DNA from: Clitoria ternatea
Taxonomy: Eukaryota; Streptophyta; Magnoliopsida; Fabales; Fabaceae
Direction of reading: 5' to 3'
Assembly: GCA_037962975.1 (NCBI GenBank)
Contig: CM075669.1
Coordinates: forward strand, 124,450,501-124,514,500
Length of the DNA stretch: 64,000 nucleotides
Positions 59,694-64,000 of this stretch are shown piece by piece (the stretch's first letter is position 1; each line of letters starts with the position of its first letter). The translations under genes were made by a program, and so were the position numbers. Below the pieces are notes generated by a model. The model did no database searches. It saw only the letters and a list, made by a program, of their open reading frames with translations, and was not told where the DNA came from.

Positions 59694-60931
59694 GTTATCT
59701 CTCATCCTTAACATCATTCTCTAACATCATTTAACATACATTCCATTCACATTTTACACTTCCCCTAATTTATTAAAATTAGGGTTTCACTAAAAACCCA
59801 ACCATCACCACAAATAATCAATTCCAATCTTTCTAAGACCCATTCTAAAGCATAAATCATTAATACCTATCAATTGGCCAAAAGCCCCAAATTCCTAAAC
59901 CTAGGGTTTTTCATCAATAACCCACAATCATCAATTCCAACCATTCATATGCATGATTTCCAACATCCCTAGACTAACAACAATATATCCCATTCATTAT
60001 CAACACCAATAGCAATCCCCAATGGTTATCCCACCTAGAGTTTTCATCATAAATACTTCCACTCATAACCCATATGCATTTAAACTTTCTCCCAACACCT
60101 ACAACTCATAACCAAAGGTTTAAGCTCTTGAAAAATGGTAAGAAGCTTACCTCAAGAGAAGAAAGAGACAGCTCCCAAGAGAGGGGGAGGGCCACACGAA
60201 AATGGAAGAGAAGAGGGGGAGAGAAGGTGAGCTTCAAACAACCAAGTTTCCTTCTTGCCCAATGGAGAAAATGAAATAGAGGGGGAGAGAGAGCACACCA
60301 CCCTTTGGGTTTTGAGAAGAAGAAGAAGATGAAGAGGAGAGAAATATGAGAGAAGAAAAAGAAAGTGTCTTTGGCAAGGGAGAAGAGAGGGCAACGTGAA
60401 AATGAGGAGGAGAAAGAAGAGTTTTATGTTTTAATTTTAAACCCCTTTCATTAAAATTTTACCGCTTTATAATAAATGGGATCTCCGTTCGGGCTTATTA
60501 CTAAATCCAAAAATTATTCCAAAGACATATTCGGATTCCCAATAATATTCTTAACAGCCCTGACCAACGACATCTCAATCGGAGATACTTGGTCTGACAC
60601 CCATACTTTAACCGGGTGAAATTTTATCTTATTTAGTCTCAATAAATTATAATTTTTCATAATAAATCCCAATTTAATTATTCTAATATTTTTGGGACAT
60701 TCATTAACTCATTCATAATTATTTAATATTTGTTTATCATATTTAATCATTTTATAAAATTCGGGATGTTACACACTCTGGTATCTTTCTCATATCTTCA
60801 TATATGGAATAGGTTATTCAATGATCCGGGGTAATTACTCGACATTATATATATAGAATTTCTTCTACTTACAATTATTTTAAAATCTCGAAAAATTTAC
60901 CCTTGTTTTCAGGTCGGGGTGTTACATTTGC

Positions 60932-62150
60932 TCGTGGAAATTGCAATATTTACGTGGATTTCCTAGCCTTTTCACCAGGGCCGGCCTTCTAATCCCGTAC
61001 ACACTGAATGCTGGCCAACACACTTCTCTCAGAATTTGTGCGGGTTGGGTGTTCAAGAGTGCATAGTGACTAAACGTAAAGACTCATTTGTCCTGCGGCC
61101 TGGGTTGTCGTTCTCTTAAGCTATCTCTCTAAAAAGGCCTCTCCGGCCTAGTCTTTTCTTTCTCTTTTTCCTTTGAAAAGGGTGGAAATGATGGAGCGAG
61201 CTTTACTCTTGCCGCGGTGGCCTCCAGATGCATTTTTATACCAACATATTTTGATGCCTTCCTTCGGAACTCCTTAAAGGAAGTGAGTGGACTTTTAGCT
61301 AAAGACAAAGCAAAGGTAGATTTAGGCTGCAGAACCTCAATGAAAATATGTAGTTGTATTCCCTTAGAAATATTAGGCACTATTGCTGCCTTCTTGTAGA
61401 ACCTCTTTAAGAAATCTTTCAAAGGTTCGCTCTCCCCCTACATTATCTGGACAAGGGTGTGTGAGGTCCTGGGAACATCTCGAGAGATCACAAAGTGCTC
61501 CGCGAAGGCTTCTGCCATATTCTCCCAAGAATCAATCGACCCCCCTGGTAGCCCCTTAAACCAACTCAAAGCGTCTCCAGTCAGTGTATGTAGAAACATA
61601 CGACACATCACATCCTCCTCAGCTCCTAAGAACATTGCCTCATAAACGTACGCATCAGGATGCTTACTCAGGTCAGTTTCTCCATAACATTTCCCTATGG
61701 AAAAAGGTTGCGTGGTTTGTAGGTGCCTGGGGATAGGCACATTCATCAATCTCTTGGAGAATGAAATGCTAAGCCTGTACGTTCCTAACGTCATTGTAGT
61801 TGGTTCCTTCCTTCTGACTCTAGTTTGCTCTCTAGAGTCCTGGGACTGCTCCGTCTCCTCATATGTAGGGATCTTAGAATATTGGAGGTATTAGATTTCT
61901 CCCTTCCAAACATCTCACGGGTCCACTCTGCTTGAGAAACTACTTTCTCCTCCATTTGTTTTCGACCACGTTTCAACTCGGCTAACTCTTCCTTTAGTCG
62001 TTTTATGATTTCATCACGAGGGTCAGGTATTCCCGCGGGTATCATTTTTCGTGAACATCTCCTAGGAGATTCAAAAACCAAACGCCTATTCACCAAAGGT
62101 GTAACGTCTTCCACATGTCCCTCTTGAAAGTTGCTCATGTTACCTTCCAT
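60932..62150 (-). pseudogene. Tat-lineage gag relic, main part
   Basis: The first real ATG is at 62,148-62,150, about 40 bases after the primer site. The N-terminal part has a coiled coil (LKEELAELKRGRKQMEEK, about 61,960-62,010). A frameshift lies near 61,790-61,900, then the capsid-like domain reads SKRLMNVPIPRH...CRMFLHTLTGDALSWFKGLP (61,438-61,794). An in-frame TAG at 61,438 separates it from LKDFLKRFYKKA...FRRKASKYV (61,129-61,422). The gag continues past 60,932, where the nested block begins, and resumes at 25,605 with the knuckle region. Known role: particle structure and RNA packaging. Confidence 0.85.
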
Positions 62151-62190
62151 CGAGACCTCCAAACTTCTACGAAAATGGGAATCAATCTAT

Positions 62191-62212
62191 CGAGTCCCAC
62201 TGGACGTGCCAA
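62191..62212 (-). other. Primer-binding site of the Tat-lineage element
   Basis: The minus strand reads TTGGCACGTCCAGTGGGACT directly against the LTR edge (62,213). It resembles the TTGGCGCCCACCGTGGGGC-type sites of Tat elements with several changes. Confidence 0.7.
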
Positions 62213-62828
62213 TGAACTGGTCAGAACTAGGGTAGCGAGTCTGATATAGCAACCAGTCACAAAACTATCCTTTCCTGCAAGATTTGTACATTGCTCCAGT
62301 AGGGATCCAGTATTATAATCCTTATTCCAATGGGGAGATAAGACCTTAGAGTCCTGGAGATCCAACACACCGGTCTCACGCGTTGAGAGGCGCAAGGTGG
62401 TGCCACTTGCAAAGGGACTCCAATGCTCAAGTTAGCTAAGAATGCTTGAGAACTTAAATACAGGTTATGGATAGTGTGTAACGTACCTTCGTTGTGAATT
62501 ACCCTCTATTTATATGCATGCATGCAAGTAACATATAAGTCCCTTAAGGTTAGGTAACATTCTGTAGTGTGTGTCAGTGCAACTCTGCCAAACGGCTGCC
62601 ACAAGACAGGGGCGCCTCTGCGCGTCTTTTCCCATAGTGTACCTTGTACTATTTGTCGAGTATGCAAATCACTTTCCGATGTGCCATATGATGACCTAGA
62701 CTTTTTAGTATGACAAGAGTGACCCATACCGTTTATTGAATTTGAGGTATCAATCACGACACCGGTTGAATCCCAATAAGCGGGTGAAATTACCTTCTAA
62801 CCCTTGGGCCGGTATCTAGACCAGGTCA
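62213..62828 (-). repeat. 5' LTR of the Tat-lineage element
   Basis: 616 bp, collinear with 16,911-17,525. Ends TGAACTGG and GACCAGGTCA on the plus strand; GGCTT follows. On the minus strand CATATAAATAGAGGG near 62,500-62,515 is a promoter-like word. Confidence 0.9.
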
Positions 62829-63305
62829 GGCTTAATTACACTTTTCATCCATCAACTTTACTAAATGTTTGATTTTGATCCTTTTTAATTACACGATTTT
62901 AGTTCTTAACTAAGTAATTTGTTGACATTTGGTCCCCCAACTTTGAATTGCATAATTTTGGTCCCTAAAATATTTAATTTTATAATTGATAATATTATTA
63001 TATTATCTTTTTAATAAATATTCATAATTATTATATTATAGTAGAAAATATTGATTATATAAATAATAATATAAATATTATATTAAAATATTTTATTATA
63101 GCTTGACATATGCTGTAATTTTACTCTATCAATTGGATATAAAATAGGCAGGAGACTAAATGTGTCAAAATCATACAATTCAAAGTTAAAATAACCAAAT
63201 ATTAACAAATCTATAGTTTAAGGACCCAAACTTTGCAATTAAAAGTTAAGGGATCAACATCAAACATTTAGCAAAGTTAAGGGACCAAAATGTAATTAAG
63301 CCAAA
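62829..63305. mobile_element. MITE with long terminal inverted repeats
   Basis: The left end GGCTTAATTACACTTTTCAT and the right end, reverse-complemented GGCTTAATTACATTTTGGTC, are inverted copies extending over about 150 bp. Shared words are TAAATGTTTGAT and AATTTGTT. The centre is AT-rich and non-coding. A clear TSD is not visible. The first five bases double as the TSD of the Tat element, so that element landed exactly at this MITE's edge. Superfamily uncertain; long TIRs suggest Mutator-like. Confidence 0.75.
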
Positions 63306-64000
63306 CAAATATTATACAACAATAAAATCTTAATCCATTAAGTGAAGTTAGCTACATAAATCATACAACATTATTATGCTTTATCATTCGCCAACTCGTT
63401 TAAGATTTCATTCACCAAAAATAATAATATATAAAATAATAAAGTAAAAGTAATAATAATATAAAATATATAATAAAATATTAAATATAATATATATAAT
63501 AAAAACAAAATAATAGTAATAATACAATAATACTATAATATAAATAATAAAACAATCATAATAAAAATAATAGTGAAAAATAATAAAAAATTATTATTTT
63601 CCTTTCAATTTAATATAATATTATTTCTCACCTATTCCATATCAACCAAACAATTAAACTGTCACATCCTTTACCCGTTAACTTTTTCTCACAATCTTTC
63701 TCATGATTTTCCCATCAACCATGTTACCAAAAAAAATATATGAAAATTTTAAAAGTAAAGAGAAATAAAGTATAATTAATGCTTACATGAGGGAGGTTAG
63801 GTTAACCCTCTGTCAGTATATTTTCACTTTTTTCACACTATATACCCTTGGCTGTTGAACAAGACAACGGTTTCTACTGTTACAAATTATTGTTAACCAC
63901 ACCAAAGTGGTTGAGAAGTTGAGCTACGCAACTGAACCATTTTAATTCTGCTACCAGACACACACCACATGTAACATCTAACCTCAATAATAAAAACCAT
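63306..64000. other. AT-rich tail of the window
   Basis: Low-complexity TAATAA and AATAAT runs (63,425-63,600), then unremarkable DNA. No gene or repeat boundary supported. The tRNA-like words near 63,910 do not fold as a tRNA by inspection. Confidence 0.5.

Larger units (their letters stand above)
28511..60773 (-). mobile_element. Three-LTR array of a non-autonomous Tekay-like element with 5-kb LTRs
   Basis: Order on the window: LTR1 28,511-33,543, internal 1 33,544-38,891, LTR2 38,892-51,741, internal 2 51,742-54,061, LTR3 54,062-60,773. A single TSD CACTC bounds the whole (28,506-28,510 and 60,774-60,778). After subtracting nested elements each LTR is about 5.0 kb and each internal region about 2.3 kb. 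Internal regions have a tRNA-Met-type primer site and PPT but no gag or pol. One outer TSD around three LTRs implies one insertion followed by unequal LTR recombination. Confidence 0.9.
54062..60773 (-). repeat. LTR3 of the array (5' LTR), with a nested solo LTR
   Basis: It begins TGTAACACCCCGG and ends TTCGGGATGTTACA; removing 58,018-59,693 leaves about 5.03 kb. As the outermost sense-upstream LTR it would have driven transcription of the array. The short conserved ORF is at 60,152-60,394. Confidence 0.9.
25611..60926 (+). mobile_element. Solo LTR, Tekay-like, about 3.05 kb, split by the nested array
   Basis: The LTR starts TGTAACACCCTAAATTTT at 25,611, runs to 28,510 and resumes at 60,779 to end ...GGGGTGTTACA at 60,926. 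TTTGC flanks both sides (25,606-25,610 and 60,927-60,931), inside the Tat gag. It is plus-oriented: 25,611-26,230 matches the reverse complement of the start of the 5-kb LTRs below, at clearly lower identity than those LTRs share with each other. No internal region is present, so it is a solo LTR. The array at 28,511 entered it about 150 bases from its 3' end. Confidence 0.85.
16911..62828 (-). mobile_element. Tat/Ogre-lineage Ty3/gypsy element, whole span with nested insertions
   Basis: The outer frame is defined by matching LTRs (16,911-17,525 and 62,213-62,828) and a perfect TSD GGCTT (16,906-16,910 and 62,829-62,833). In minus orientation the order is 5' LTR, primer site, gag, protease, RT, RNase H, integrase, tandem repeats, antisense extra ORF, PPT and 3' LTR. 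That is the layout known for Tat-lineage elements. The gag is interrupted by 35.3 kb (25,611-60,926). By eye the two LTRs differ at about one site in ten, so the insertion is old. Every coding domain is broken. Confidence 0.9.

Noticed and set aside
28511..60773. TGTAACACCC...GGGTGTTACA ends read as terminal inverted repeats of a DNA transposon
   Set aside because: The inverted symmetry covers only about 10 bases, TSDs are 5 bp, and primer sites and PPTs lie directly inside the ends. These are LTR termini.
62506..62757. 83-codon ORF in the 5' LTR of the Tat element
   Set aside because: The partner LTR does not keep the frame; it lies over the promoter region.
63896..63960. tRNA-like sequence
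   Set aside because: Words such as GTTGAGCTACGCAACTGAAC recall tRNA parts, but no cloverleaf could be formed by inspection.

Overview
The window looks like intergenic, gene-poor (probably pericentromeric) chromosome of a flowering plant. I infer a legume of the bean/soybean group from the style of the retrotransposon LTRs; nothing in the window proves the species. I found no intact host gene, no tRNA or rRNA gene and no CRISPR array. Almost everything is retrotransposon sequence, mostly nested, and 5-bp target-site duplications (TSDs) let most insertions be bounded to the base.

Layout. 1-4.9 kb: AT-rich DNA with a complete Stowaway-type MITE (62-345), a degenerate second one, a weak exon-like relic and an LTR-like repeat containing a 336-bp tandem duplication. 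4.9-9.8 kb: a decayed chromovirus integrase on the minus strand, cut by a 3.6-kb solo LTR (5024-8660, TSD ATAGG). 9.8-14.2 kb: an Athila-like gag-protease relic with its tRNA-Asp-type primer site and adjacent LTR, joined in collinear order to the chromovirus relic. 14.2-16.9 kb: a retroelement leader, LTR and polyprotein-tail relic, and an inverted-repeat element.

16,911-62,828 is one old Tat/Ogre-lineage Ty3/gypsy element on the minus strand (TSD GGCTT, LTRs about 615 bp). It has gag, protease, a gutted RT, RNase H, integrase, a 159-bp tandem repeat in its 3' untranslated part and an antisense extra ORF with its own TATA box. Its gag is split by a 35-kb nest. First came a plus-strand solo LTR (25,611-60,926, TSD TTTGC). 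Inside that is a minus-strand array LTR-int-LTR-int-LTR with 5-kb LTRs and no gag-pol (28,511-60,773, TSD CACTC). Inside the array are a 3.0-kb solo LTR (TSD CTACC), a very young 5.5-kb non-autonomous element (TSD TGTGG) and two solo LTRs of another family (TSDs CCCAC and GCTAT/GTTAT). The outer element itself landed exactly at the edge of a long-TIR MITE (62,829-63,305).

The most unusual signal is a set of short hairpin arrays in the Tekay-like (TGTAACACCC...GGGTGTTACA) elements. Successive hairpins keep a constant loop while their stems change completely but stay complementary. The clearest is ten hairpins, all with loop CCC or CTC closed by a T-A pair, in 260 bp at 37,253-37,511. Separate LTR families also each carry their own dispersed palindromic word (AATCGATT, CGCTCAAGCG, TGAATCGATTCA, CCGCCTAGGCGG).
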